64,000 bases of DNA. Origin: Paraspadella gotoi (Eukaryota > Chaetognatha). Of the stretch, positions 1-12,049 are shown one piece after another (within the stretch, counting starts at the first letter, position 1; each line of letters begins with the position of its first letter). The position numbers and the translations under genes were made by a program. The DNA lies in assembly GCA_051294375.1 (NCBI GenBank), contig CM119269.1:16171010-16235009 (forward strand), in the 5' to 3' direction. The notes under the pieces are model-generated. The model was not told the DNA's origin and did not search any database. It saw nothing but the letters and a program-made list of their open reading frames with translations.

Positions 1-247
1 CACAAACAAAGAGAGGGTCAGAACCCCCGTCCCTCCTGTTCCGAGATCATTGACCCGTCGATCCAGGGTCGGAAGCCTCCGTTTCTCTCTCTGAAGATTT
101 TCTTCCCCCGTTCCTTCACTTGATCGATACTGCGTACGTTCATTCTATTTTATTTCCCTCCTAATGGCGTTAAAATTTGTTAAATCTTTTGGTGCCCGTA
201 CATTCTTAGTTGTTCGCTGATAAGGTGCTGTTTTCCCCCCTTCTCTA

Positions 248-612
<365 letters not shown>

Positions 613-1089
613 CCCTTCCTTCCTTTCTCTTTCCTTCCTCCTTCTTCTTCCTTCCTTCTTCTTCCTCTTTCCTTCCTTCCTTCTTCCTTCCTGTTTCCTT
701 ATCTATTTTCCTTCCTTCCTTCCTTCTTTTATTTTCTTTCCCACACTTTCTTTACTTCATTAACTTCATTCACTTCTTTTTCCTTTTTTCCCCCTGTCGT
801 TCATTAACCTATTCACTTCTTCATTCTCTTCTCGGTCGTCGCCCTCGATTTATTCTTTTTGTTTTCGTTCTTCGGGTCAAAATCCTACGACCAGAAAACA
901 AGTCGTCGTCGTCGTCGTCAGATCGGGATGACCTTTTTAGTCACGTGACAATCGAATCACAAGACCATGAGGTCACGAGGCTCGCGATCGCGTCATCCGT
1001 GAAAAGTCACGATCGAAAAATCCCTTGGCCGATGTTTGAACGAAGTTGAAGGAAAAGTTGTAAATTTGCTGACCAAGCTGTGAAGAGGT

Positions 1090-1206
1090 AATGAGTGAGT
1101 AATGAATGAATGAATGAATTAATTAATGAATGAATGAATGAATGAATGAATGAATGAATGAATGAATGAATGAATGAATGAATGAATGAATGAATGAATG
1201 AATGAA
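1090..1206 (+). repeat. (TGAA)n tetranucleotide microsatellite
   Basis: Tandem TGAA units with a short AATT interruption near the start. The inverted copy is the ATTC tract at about 7328-7434, which is shorter and more interrupted. Confidence 0.9.
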
Positions 1207-1472
1207 AAAATAGATTTCATAAATTACGAAAGCTTTGAATTAAGTGTAAAATGTATTTAAGTTAGCACAAAGATAAAAATTATGAGCGTAAACCAAAAAT
1301 TTAAATGAATAAATCAAAAAAAAAGAAGGGGATCAATGACCTGAATAGGCAAATGAATGAAATGGTTTAACAGATGACGACGATAAAGACGACGACGATA
1401 ACGACGGCGACAACGAGTGAAATCAAAACCGAACGAACGACGTCGGTTATGCAAAGAGGCAGATGACCAAAG

Positions 1473-1473
<1 letters not shown>

Positions 1474-1532
<59 letters not shown>

Positions 1533-1745
1533 AAAGGCACGGTGGGGAAGGGAATTTCAAAAATCCCCCCTCTCTCTCTCTCTCTCTCGTCTCTCTCTCT
1601 CTCTCTCTTCCTCAATTTGAACCGATAAAGTGACCATCAATCGAAAACTTCGAGTTACGAGTTTGGCCAGACGCTTCCCCCACCCCCATTCTCTCTCTCT
1701 CTCTCTCCAACTCTCGCTTTCAACTCTCTCTCTATCTGTCTCTTC
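1474..1745. repeat. (GA)n and (CT)n microsatellite cluster
   Basis: A GA run at 1474-1531 is followed by CT runs at about 1570-1612 and 1690-1745. Open frames here translate only as Arg/Glu or Leu/Ser repeats. The same three tracts recur inverted at about 6765-7042. Confidence 0.9.
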
Positions 1746-2084
1746 CCTATCAATATTCATGGTGCCGACGGTTGCGTCTCTTCCGTCGTTACGCGGATTC
1801 CGTTGCTACGACGACGCGGAAGTCCCTTCCGATCGACGCCAGAAACGCGGTGACGCTGTTGTTGTCGTTGTTGATGTTTATGTCGCTGTTGTAGTTTTTG
1901 TTGTCGTTTCTTGACGTCGATTCCGGACGGCGTCGATGGTAAACGATCGATGGTCAAATCGTTGTCAATTATTCCGATTATGCTAATGAACACGGAATCG
2001 GAAAGGTGAGAATGAGCGTGAAATCGATCTTAACTTTAAATTTGATTCATTTACAAGGTAGATGTGATATGAGTAGGAGAGGAA

Positions 2085-2124
<40 letters not shown>

Positions 2125-2189
2125 AGGAGAGAGAGAGAGAGAGAGAGTAGAGAGAGAGAGAGAGAGAGGAGAGAAGAGAGAGGAGAAGA

Positions 2190-2527
2190 GAGAGAGAGAG
2201 ATTTTTGAAAGATAGATTTGTAGTTACGACCATAACTTTTGATGAATGTCCAGAGAATTGGACGAGCGAGTTCCGTCCTCTTCTAGTTTTTCGACGATGG
2301 CGATCAGGTTTGCGATTTGTAAATCGAGAAAAAACCAGATTACTGTGCATTTATGCAAAATGTATGTATTAGTCAAATCAAATTTTGGTCACGTGCTTTT
2401 GTGATACGTTGAAGGATCTAAAAATATATCAATTGTTGCTGCAAGTTTTATTCCGTAAGAAAAAGAAAATATTGTTTATTATATAACTTTTTCTTTCCTC
2501 AAGTTCCTCACCTCTCCCTCTCTTCCT

Positions 2528-2597
<70 letters not shown>

Positions 2598-2985
2598 CTT
2601 TTCTCTCTCTCTCTCTCTCCTCTCTCATGCCTTCCTTTGTTCACATCCCCGCCAACTTTCCCTTGACTTTTCCCCCACAAACCCCTTCTCTCTTATACCT
2701 CTTTCTGCTCCCCACCCCCCATCCCCGCTCCGGAACTATTAGAAGACTGCCCCGGGCCGTCGGGGGTCCGACGGGGGCCGTCGAACCCCGTTGTCCCGCC
2801 CACCAGGGTCCCGAGGCCACGGGCCTTTCCACTGTTTCCTTTCTGGGTCGGAGCCTCCGATACGCGAAACCCGATTCCGTAACAGAGGAACAAAGATATA
2901 ATGTCCGTGACGACTTCCCAACGAAAATCGCAGACTCCATCTCTTGAATACTTGACTCCCACCTTTAAACATTGAACATCTCTCT
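2190..2985 (+). repeat. Direct repeat X, copy 1
   Basis: About 800 bp, nearly repeated at 3582-4385: an identical start after a GA tract, the AT-rich middle, a CT tract, then a GC-rich core at about 2750-2960. That core is the best conserved part and holds an open frame in both copies (starts at 2627 and 4027). The frame ends differ through small indels, so it is not called as a gene. The core also contains nested complementary segments that could form a hairpin (about 2759-2789). Confidence 0.8.
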
Positions 2986-3143
2986 CTCCTCTCACTCATC
3001 TCTCTCGTCTCTTCATCTCTCCTCTCCATCTCCTCATCTCTCTCTCCTCTCTCCTCCTCCTTCTCTCTCTCTCTTCTCTCTCCCACTTCTTTCTCCCTCT
3101 TCTTCTCTCATCTATCCTCTAAATCGTCATCCCTCTCTCTCCC

Positions 3144-3168
3144 NNNNNNNNNNNNNNNNNNNNNNNNN
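3144..3168. other. Assembly gap (25 N)
   Basis: Run of 25 N between direct repeat copy 1 and the segment at 3177-3480 that matches 6130-6450 in inverse orientation. The order of blocks on either side suggests two alternative versions of one locus placed end to end. Confidence 0.95.
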
Positions 3169-3176
3169 CTTGATCA

Positions 3177-3480
3177 CTTTCATACACGGAAATTGCAACA
3201 ACAACAAATAAAAAAACGCTTTATTTTGTCCTATTTGAAATATATCCTCTTTGAATTTCAAAATTTTAAATCCGATAAAATTATTAAATTAAGAATTTTA
3301 TGTTATAAATATTTGAATACAATAATCATATAAATGACTTTTTTCACTGAAGAAAAACCGAGGAGCACGACGACGACGATGAAGACGCGACGAGGGAAGG
3401 ACGATTACCAATGCAAGATTCAAAGACGAGTTTGGCGACTCAGCGTTTGGCTATGGAAAAAAATTGAGACAGGAGAGAAG
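3177..3480. repeat. Segment S, inverted against 6130-6450
   Basis: Contains an AT-rich stretch and a CGA-rich stretch that are found reverse complemented at 6130-6450. In the right-hand copy S lies directly beside the long arm; here it is separated from the left arm by repeat X copy 1 and a gap. Confidence 0.75.
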
Positions 3481-3504
3481 GGAGAAGAAGGAAGGAGGAG
3501 AGGC

Positions 3505-3558
<54 letters not shown>

Positions 3559-3581
3559 GGAGAGAGAGAGGAGAGAGAGAG

Positions 3582-3926
3582 AGAGAGAGAGATTTTTGAA
3601 AGATAGATTTGTAGTTACGACCATAACTTTAATGAGTCCAGAGAATTGGACGAGCGAGTTCCGTCCTCTTCTACGTTTTTCGACGATGGCGATCAGTGTT
3701 TGCGGTTTGTAAATCGAGCAAAAACCAGATTACTGTGATTTATGAAAAATGTATGTATTAGTCAAATCAAATTTGGTCACTGTGCTTTTGTGATGACGTT
3801 AAGGATCTAAAAATATATCAATTGTTGCTGGCAAGTTTTATTCCGTAAGAAAAAGAAAATATTTTTTATTATTAACTTTTCTCTTCCTCAAGTTCCTCAC
3901 CCTCCTTCTCACTATCCCATTTCTCA

Positions 3927-4009
<83 letters not shown>

Positions 4010-4385
4010 CTCTCTTCTCCTCTCTCATGCCTTCCTTTGTTCAACCCCACGCCAACTTTCCCTTGACTTTTCCCCCACAAACCCCTTCTCTCTTATCCTC
4101 TTTCTGCTCCCACCCCCCATCCCCGCTCCGGAATATTTTAAGAAGCTGGCCCCGGGCCGTCGGGGGTCCGACGGGGGCCGTCGAACCCCGTTGTCCCGCC
4201 CACCAGGGTCCCGAGGCCACGGGCCTTTCCACTGTTTCCTTTCTGGGTCGCGAGCCTACGATACGCGAAACCCGATTCCGTAACAGAGGAACAAAGATAA
4301 TTGTCCGTGACGACTTCCCACGAAAATCGCAGAAACTCCATCTCTTGAATACTTGACTCCCACCTTTAAACTTGAACATCTCTCT
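3582..4385 (+). repeat. Direct repeat X, copy 2
   Basis: Second copy of the 2190-2985 unit, about 1.4 kb downstream in the same orientation. It includes the conserved GC-rich core at about 4147-4370 and a longer CT tract (3927-4012). No gene is recognised. Confidence 0.8.
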
Positions 4386-4397
4386 CTCGCTCGCTCA

Positions 4398-4476
<79 letters not shown>

Positions 4477-4625
4477 TTTGCGGTAATCTCTCTCTTTGCT
4501 TTGGCCGTTGTATTTAAAGATGAATATTAAACAGGAAAATAAAGAAAGGGTGAGAGGGAGAGAGAAACACTTGGCCTTTATAATTTTTCGTGTCGAAATT
4601 TTTTTTATTTTCATAAGTGAGAGAA

Positions 4626-4660
<35 letters not shown>

Positions 4661-4850
4661 TCCAGGATGATGCCATCGAGTCTTGCATTGCTCTAAGATC
4701 ATCGCGAAGAATCGAAAAGGTCGTTGGGTTAAGACTCTTCCTCACTCCCTTTGTTCTCTGGGGGCCAAGACCTGCAGGGGAAATTTCTCAATCTTTCTCT
4801 CTTTTTTTATCTTATTTCTTTTTCCTTTTCTTTTCTTTTCTTTTCTTTTC

Positions 4851-4941
<91 letters not shown>

Positions 4942-5000
4942 TTTTTTTTCTATCCTTATATATTATATATTATTATTTTTTTATTTCTGATCTAATGACG
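4379..5000. repeat. Microsatellite block: (CT)n, (ACG)n, (TTTC)n
   Basis: CT tract at about 4379-4472, an ACG triplet tract at 4626-4660, and a TTTC tetranucleotide tract at 4852-4940. Nothing coding is supported between them. Confidence 0.9.
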
Positions 5001-5469
5001 TAGTGACGTAGTTTAAAATAGCATTTTCTAACGATGATTTAAGTACTGTACGTAAAATATCCTTAAAATAGTAACTTAACTTATACAATTTTCACGCCTA
5101 AATAAATCTTTTTTCAAATTCACCCTCGCCGCCCTTCCCTCAGTAACGGATCCCTTTGCACTTATCTCGATTACCCACTGTACATTTCCTCCCATTACGA
5201 CCTCGAAGGCCCATGGCCCGCGAGGCCAAATAAAAAAAAAACAAGGGTAGAGAGTCGTAAACATGAATTAAGCGATTAGCCCGTCTCGTCCGACTAATCA
5301 GCCCCTTGGCCGCAAAACGGCCTACAATTTACGCTCCTTCCCTTTTTCGCTCGACGGAGTGACGATTCGAGCTAGATGCGTAACTGCGGTTGAATGGGTT
5401 GAGGTGTTACGAAAGAAGGGAGCCGAGGGTGAAAAACTCGAAGAGAATCGAAAGGAAGAAAAAGAGAAT

Positions 5470-5582
<113 letters not shown>

Positions 5583-5815
5583 TGAAATAAAAAGAGAGAG
5601 ACAAACATTGGATAGGAAAAGGTTCGCAGCATCGAAAGCGTTACGATCCGACACACATCTAGATTCCGTAGCAAATGACTTTTTTTAGTCAAATCACACA
5701 GTCGGTCTGTCTATCTCTTTACGTCTCCCTGTCAGTTAGTTTGTCCGTTGGCAATTGGATGAAGACCATTCGTTCTCATTTCCTAATCTATTTGTGGACA
5801 ACGATGAGAAATAAG

Positions 5816-5840
5816 NNNNNNNNNNNNNNNNNNNNNNNNN
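5816..5840. other. Assembly gap (25 N)
   Basis: Run of 25 N just inside the right-hand half of the inverted repeat structure. Confidence 0.95.
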
Positions 5841-6046
5841 AGGATTTTATGACTCAACAAGAGGGAAAAAAACTTTTTCTTCCCTTTTTTTTCCAACGAA
5901 ATCATTTTTTTTCCCCAGATTAACGAAAGTTGATTTAAGATCGCAGTTTCCTTTTTTCGATGTCGATTCTCAATATTTCTATTTTGTCGCTTTTTAATCT
6001 CTCTCTCTTCCTCTCTCTCTCTCTCCTCTCCTCTCTCTCTCTCTCC

Positions 6047-6088
<42 letters not shown>

Positions 6089-6429
6089 CCTTCTCTCCCT
6101 CTTCTTCTCTCTCCTCTATTATCCTCTCTCCGCATTTTTCAAGCAAAACGCTATCGCCAAACTCGTCTTTGGAAGTCTTTGTCATTGTAAACGTCTTTTC
6201 ACCATCGTCGTCGTCTTTCATCCGTCGTCGTCGTCCGTCCGTCATGTTTTTCTTCAGTGAAAAGTCATTTATATATTAATATTATTAAATATTTATAACT
6301 AAAAATTTTAATTTAATAATATTTATCGGTATTTAAAATTTTGAATTCCAAAGAGTATAATAATTTCATAGGACAAAAATAAGCGTTTTTTTTGTTGTTG
6401 TTGCAAATTTCCGTGTATGAAAGTGAATC

Positions 6430-6978
6430 AATGAATCAAATTTAAAGTACGAGATCGATTTTTCACGCTCCATATCTACCTTTCCGATTCCGTGTTCATT
6501 AAGCATAATCGGAATAATTGACAACGATTTGACCATCCGTGTTACCTCGACGGTGGCCGTCCGGAATCGACGTCAAGAAAAACGACAACAAAAACTACAA
6601 CAGCGACATAAACATTCAACAACGACAACAACAGAGTCACCCAGCCGCGTTTCTGGCGTCGATCGAAGGGACTTCCGCGTCGTCGTAGCCAACGGGAATC
6701 CGTCGTAACGACTGGGAAGAGACGCAAACCCGTCGGCACCATGAAATATTGGATAGGGAACGAGACAGATAGAGAGAGAGTTGAAAGGCGAGAGTTTGGA
6801 GAGAGAGAGAGAGAGAATGGGGGTGGGGGAGCGTCTGGCCAAAACTCGTAACTCGAAGTTTTCGATTGATGGTCACTTTAATCGGTTCCAAATTGAGGAA
6901 GAAGGAGGAAAAGAGAGAGACGAGAGAGAGAGAGAGAGAGGGGGGGATTTTTGAAATTCCCTTCCCCACGGTGCCTTT

Positions 6979-7041
<63 letters not shown>

Positions 7042-8178
7042 GTCTTTGTCATCTGCCTCTTTGCATAACCGACGTCGTTCGTTCGGTTTGGATTTCACTT
7101 GCGTTGTCGCCGTCGTTATCGTCGTCGTCTTTATCGTCGTCATCTGTTACCATGTTCATTCATCTTGCGCTATTCAGGTCATTGATCTCCCGCTTCTTTT
7201 TTTTTGATTTTATTCATTAAATTTTTTTTGGTTTAAACGCCTCAATAATTCTTTTAGCTTTGTGCTAACTTAAAATACACATTTTAACACTTAATTCAAA
7301 GCTTCCGTAATTTTATGAAATCTATTTTCATTCATTCATTCATTCATCGTCATATCATTCATTCATTCATGATTCATATCATTCATTCATTCATATCATT
7401 CATTCATCATTCATTCATTCAATTACTCACTCACTCATTAACCTCTTCACAGCTTGGGTCAGCAAATTCAACAACTTTTTCCTTCAACTCGTTCAAACAT
7501 CGGTCAAGGGATTTTTCGATCGTGACTTTTCAACGGATGCGCGATCGCGCTAGTGCTCCGTGACCTCATGGTCCTTTTGTGATTCGATTGTTTTCACGTG
7601 ACAAAAAGGTCATCCCGATTCTGACGACGACGACGACGAGACTTGTTTCTTATGCCTCCATGCCCCCTCCCCTGCTGGTCGTAGGGATTTTGAGACCCCG
7701 AAGGAGGAAAACAAAAGAATAAATCGAGGGCGAGATGCTCGGCTATTACCCGACGACACGAGAAGAGATGAAGAAGTGAATAGGTTAATGAGACAGGGGG
7801 AAAAAAGGAAAAAGAAGTGAATGAAGTTATGAAGGTAAAGAAAGCTGTGGGGAAAAGAAAAAAAGAGGAAGGAAGGAAGGAAGGAAGGCCAAGGAAGGAA
7901 GAAGGAAGGAAGGAAGGAAGGAAGGAAGGAAGGAAAAAAAAGGAGAAAAAAAAGCTTATCAGTGAACAACTAAGAATTAACAATTACACCAAAGATTTAC
8001 AATTTTTAACGCATTAGGAAAATAAAATAGAATGACGTACGGCGCAGTATCGGATCAGTGTGGACGGGGGGAAGAATCTATAAGAGAAACGAGAGGCTTC
8101 CGACCCTGATCACGGGTCATGATCTGGAACAGGAGGGGACGGGGTTTCTGACCCTATCGTCTCTTGGTCCTTGTGACG
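6430..8178. repeat. Right arm of the large inverted repeat
   Basis: Reverse complement of about 1-2050, with many single-base indels and altered microsatellite lengths. It is contiguous with segment S' (6130-6450) without an insertion. It includes CT (6981-7042), ATTC (7328-7434) and GGAA (7866-7935) tracts. No gene is recognised. Confidence 0.85.
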
Positions 8179-8179
8179 C

Positions 8180-8948
8180 CTCGCAAAAACAAGAAAGTAC
8201 TGAATCCTCGAGTTTTCCCCGGAGGAAAAAGGAAGTAATGGGGGAAACGGGGAGAGGTGGGGGGAAGAGAAACGGGTGTGTGGGAAGAGGTGGGCCGGTA
8301 CCGCTGCCGAGAGAGAACTAACGGATGCGCGGACGACCCGCGGTAGCAAACATCACAGCATCTCGAGAAAATAGCTCTAGTTTAGATTTATTTTTATTAA
8401 TATTTTTGCTTATAAATTTTTTTTTCAAGATAATTTTAGCTCTGAAGCTAATTTGCTCCGTAAAAAAAAAATTTTTTAAAAAAAAAAAAAAAAAAATTAA
8501 AAAAAAAAAAATTTAAAAAAAAAAAAAAGTCGGACGGGACGATTGAGTCACGTGGGGGAGGCGGTGAGGGAGAAAGGTTTAAAAGTTGGGAATGAAGGAG
8601 GTGGAAAATAAAGGGGGGAGCCGAGTGGGAAGTTTAGTTTTCGCCTTATTGAACAACGATTTGTTGAGTAGAAAATCATTCGTTTGCTTGAGCGCTGGTT
8701 TTTTTGTGTGTGTTTTTTTAATTCACAAAGTTGGACGATCGACAACCACAAACTCGTGATTCTCGATCCGCCTCTCCGCTCCTTCACCTTTAGATTTCAG
8801 TTTTCACTCAACTTTTCGCAGATGGACTTTTTGTTCCGCCAACGACAGACCCATCTTTACCCTTCGCTTCCCTTCATCTCCCAATCCATGTTTTTTTCAT
8901 CAGCTTCTCCTGGTGATGTCCAGAAGTCGGTCACCCCGAAGACTTTAA

Positions 8949-8992
<44 letters not shown>

Positions 8993-9410
8993 GATCATCA
9001 TCAACGTAGTTGTGCTCGTCGATCCGATAATAACGTCGGGATCAGATGAAATTCGTTACTCGATTTCTCCACGTTGAGTAAATAAATTTGTAGAAGGAGA
9101 TAGATGGGGACTGGCAGGGAGAGAAGGGTTGGCGGGAGACAGGGTGGCAGGGAGACAGGGTGGCAGGGCGACATTGTGACAGAAAGAGCAAGAAGTGGGT
9201 AAGACATTCAAGATCCTCAGGTGGTCAAAGATGAGTTCAGATTTGAGAAAAGGGAAGATGAAGAAAGAGGAAGGTTGGGATTAGATGGCAATGAGAAGCT
9301 GAAAATGCAAGGAATAAATTCGATGACGAGTATGAAAGGATTAAGGAAATTAGAAGGGAAAACTAGGGAAAGACATAGGGGTCCCAGGGAGGTGGAGACT
9401 AAAAATGGCC
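8180..9410. other. Gene-poor region with poly-A and (GTC)n tracts
   Basis: Holds an A-rich tract (about 8461-8530) and a GTC triplet tract (8950-8990). A 121-codon open frame on the plus strand (8684-9049) runs into the GTC tract as poly-Arg and resembles no family, so it is not called. Confidence 0.6.
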
Positions 9411-9466
9411 GGTCCTTCGACGTCACCGCGCCTGGGTGCACCTGTCACCCAGAGAACGCCACCACC

Positions 9467-9700
9467 TGACGTCAGCCGGTGACGTTGGCGAGCTTCGATT
9501 GGCCGGCCATGGACGACCCTCCGATTGGCCGGCCGCCCGGAGCCTCGATCCCGATTGGCCGACGGGGAAGAGGGTCAAAGGTTGTGCCCCGCCGTCGCCT
9601 CGTTATGCTCGTCGAGGGCCTTGAGTTGTAAAAAGTCTCCAAACTATACTGCCGGCGAGAGAGAAAGAGAGGGGGGGGGAAAGAGAGAGAGAGTATAAAA
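9467..9700 (+). promoter_or_regulatory. CpG-rich promoter-like segment: CRE, three ATTGG boxes, TATA box
   Basis: A perfect CRE palindrome TGACGTCA lies at 9467-9474. Three inverted CCAAT boxes (ATTGG) lie at 9498-9502, 9524-9528 and 9554-9558, each within a GATTGGCC context and spaced 26-30 bp apart. TATAAAA lies at 9694-9700 on the plus strand. NF-Y binds CCAAT boxes and CREB/ATF factors bind CREs; the grouping and the local CpG density are what one expects of an RNA polymerase II promoter. The TATA box orientation suggests plus-strand transcription, but no downstream plus-strand coding exon is recognised, so the target gene is unknown. About 135 bp separate the last ATTGG box from the TATA box. 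Confidence 0.5.
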
Positions 9701-9824
9701 AGGACAAAAAAAGAAGAGAACGGAAATAAAGAGGTAGACAGAGATTCTATTTTAAGGCTTGCACAGTTGAGCCGGGAAAAGGATAAAAATTATGCCAGAA
9801 GAGCGGTGGCGAGAAAAGAGATAG

Positions 9825-9861
9825 GAGAGAGATGATGAGAGAGAAAGAGAGAGAGGAGAGT

Positions 9862-9904
<43 letters not shown>

Positions 9905-9940
9905 GAGAGAGAGAGAGAGAAGAAGAGAGAGAGAGAGAAA
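9825..9940 (+). repeat. (GA)n-rich microsatellite
   Basis: Interrupted GA tract. The following sequence to about 10570 holds no recognisable gene. Confidence 0.85.
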
Positions 9941-10574
9941 GCGCTGGTAACCTCGGTAACGAAATCTGGAAGGCATTACGAATCTAACTGGCAAACGTAC
10001 ATAACCGTTATTCTGCTTAAATACTTCTTTAAACTTTTGTTCAAATTATATGGGGTGGGTGGTCAAAATGGTGAAAAAATCATGTAAAAACCTTCTAGTC
10101 AAAAGTTAAAGACCAACACTGTGGGCCATCTCGCCACAGGGATTTTTATCGTAAGAGAGAAAGAGAGTACCTCTCCTCGTCGTCATTGGCCATGAAGAGC
10201 AGTTTGAAGAAGCTCATCTGATAACAACAACGACGACGACGAAAACAACGAACAAATTGTGTCAATCACGAATCAACCACTTGACCGTTAAGTCGGTCAA
10301 CCTAATTGAGCCACAAAACCAATACAATTGTTTTCTTAACTTTTGTCAGTTTTTGCTCATGATTTTCGAATCATTACACCTTAATAAAAAATACGGAAAA
10401 AGTTTAGGGTCGCCCAGATGATGTGGACGATTTCCGTGTCCACTGAGGCGACGGGCGCCGTCTGACGACCCATAGTCAAGACTCAACTCGTATACACGAA
10501 AGAAAGTGATGACTTTTGCTATTCTCGTGCAAATCATGCTACAACACCTTAAGAGGTAACCTACTAACACGAAG

Positions 10575-10840
10575 TTAACGCTGAACATACTTGTGGATAA
10601 GGCGCTGCGTGGGCTGAAGATGACTGTCCGTAACTCCTATAACCCCCTCTAGCAGCCATGGAACGGGTCCCTGGGCTTGGAACCAGGCTTGAGGGTTTTC
10701 CACGCCCCCAAGTCGGCTTACGGCCGTCCTCACGCTTCCCGCAGAGTAGGTACCGGGTTCAATCCCAACCCGGTACCTAGTGGTCATGAGCTGATGGCTT
10801 TACACAATGAGCCACCGGGTCACGACTCAAGGTGTCATGC
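10575..10840. mobile_element. tRNA-like SINE fragment with a perfect 13-bp hairpin
   Basis: A perfect inverted repeat of 13 bp with a 7-nt loop lies at 10747-10779. The plus strand across its loop reads GGTTCAATCCC (10756-10766), close to the RNA polymerase III box B consensus. A GTGGCTCATTG motif resembling box A lies on the minus strand near 10805-10816, in the opposite orientation to box B, so a simple tRNA-type promoter is not formed. An open frame reads through on the minus strand, as is common in such elements. The assignment as a SINE is an inference and the ends are approximate. Confidence 0.35.
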
Positions 10841-10983
10841 TTTTTAGGCGGGGTGAACCTATGCCATGCCCGACGACATACTCAAGATATAATGAGAATA
10901 TGATTTAGAAAAGTCAAGCTTGAAAATTTTATTTCGAAATAAACTAAACCAAAGCAGTTTTTTACTATAGTTATTAAAAAAGA

Positions 10984-10989
10984 TTTATT
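10984..10989 (-). terminator. AATAAA polyadenylation signal, probable ferritin 3' end
   Basis: AATAAA on the minus strand about 220 nt downstream of the ferritin stop codon. It is the nearest canonical signal seen. Confidence 0.45.
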
Positions 10990-11207
10990 AATTGGATCAT
11001 TACCAATATCTAGGAATAGATGCAAGCAAAGCCCGCGTAGTTAGGATCAGTTCTCAAAACTTCAAAAACTAGACGCCTTGAACCGAAAAGCAGTTAAAAT
11101 CGTTAATTTAAAAAAAAAACAAAAAAAGGCCAAATTTTGAAATTGGCGTCGCAGTTTCATAATCGATTGAGAGTCCCGACAGTATTATCGGTTCTGCTTC
11201 ATCTCGC

Positions 11208-11898
11208 TCAGCTCGCCAGCTCCTTGTCGATGATGACCTCGCCGAGGCCTGACCCGGCTCTGGTCATGCGCGAGACCATGTCCGCCAGCTTCTTGATCCC
11301 GTCGACCTGCTCCTCGAGGAAATCCTCCAGGAAGTCGGTCATGTTCCCGTCATTCTTGTCAGAAGCCAGAGCGTGGAGGTCGAGCAGAGATTGGTTGACC
11401 GACTTCTCCAGCTCTAGGGCCGCCTTGACGGCGTCCAAAGGGCTGCCCCACTCGTCCTTGTCAGGCTTAGGGACGTCCTTAAGCAGGACACGACCCCCGC
11501 GCTTGTTCTATAGCAGAGAGGAAACGTTAAGAATTTCTAGTTTTTTTTAAACTTCCATTTATAAATAATTATTTCAGTTTGAAAAATACATTTCAGCTCT
11601 CACCTGGAACTTCAAGAACTTCTCGGCGTGCTCGCGCTCTTCGTCGGCGGACTCCTTGAAGAACTTGACAAATCCTTGCAGCCCCACGTCGTCGCGGTCG
11701 AAGTAGAACGCCATGGAAGTGTAGACGTAGTTAGCGTAAAGCTCCATGTTGATTTGTTTGTTGACACCGGCCTCGCATTCCTATAATTATTCATGGTTAT
11801 TCCTCCGTCACGAGAAAAATGACTAATTCTAAAAGTTTTAATTTGATAATGTTTTTTTTTTTTGCCTGGTGGTAGTTCATACGCACGACGGACGCCAT
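11208..11898 (-). CDS. Ferritin, heavy-chain type (three coding exons, 169 residues)
   Basis: Cytosolic iron storage protein whose H-type subunits oxidise Fe(II) in a 24-subunit cage. Coding exons on the minus strand are 11898-11866 (33 nt), 11780-11604 (177 nt) and 11507-11208 (300 nt including stop), all joined in phase 0, giving 11+59+99 residues, the usual ferritin length. The start [11 protein letters not shown] matches the family. All ferroxidase-centre positions are present: E24, Y31, E59, H62, E104 and Q137, within [30 protein letters not shown] and LEEQVDG. No signal peptide is seen, so the product is cytosolic rather than the secreted type. Intron 1 begins with GC rather than GT (CAG|GCAAAA) and ends in TATAG; intron 2 is GT-AG (CCAG|GTGAGA). 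An IRE-like hairpin lies about 125 nt upstream of the start. No break or missing key residue is seen. Confidence 0.96.
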
Positions 11899-12021
11899 CT
11901 TGGAACTTTGCAGCTTCGAGCGAATGTAATTTGATCAAAAAATAATATATTTGGTTGTTTGTAGAATAAGTACAGAGTAACGGAGAGGAATGAATAAGCG
12001 CTGGAATGTCCACAAAACGAG

Positions 12022-12049
12022 GTTTGAACAAAACACTGTTGCCGCAAAC
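12022..12049 (-). promoter_or_regulatory. Iron-responsive-element-like hairpin upstream of ferritin
   Basis: On the minus strand a CAGTG loop motif (12038-12034) sits on a 5-bp upper stem (12043-12039 with 12031-12027, including two G-U pairs). Below it are an unpaired C at 12044 and a 5-bp lower stem GTTTG/CAAAC (12049-12045 with 12026-12022). This is the layout of the IRE bound by iron regulatory proteins in animal ferritin mRNAs. The loop is 7 nt (CAGTGTT) instead of the canonical 6-nt CAGUGN. It lies 124-151 nt upstream of the start codon, and no intron is obvious between. A TATAAA at 12062-12057 lies 7 nt upstream; if that were the true TATA box, transcription would start inside the hairpin, so the transcription start needs to be known. 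Confidence 0.6.

Noticed and set aside
8461-8530. Processed pseudogene suggested by a poly-A tract
   Set aside because: No gene-like sequence lies immediately upstream and no target-site duplication was seen.
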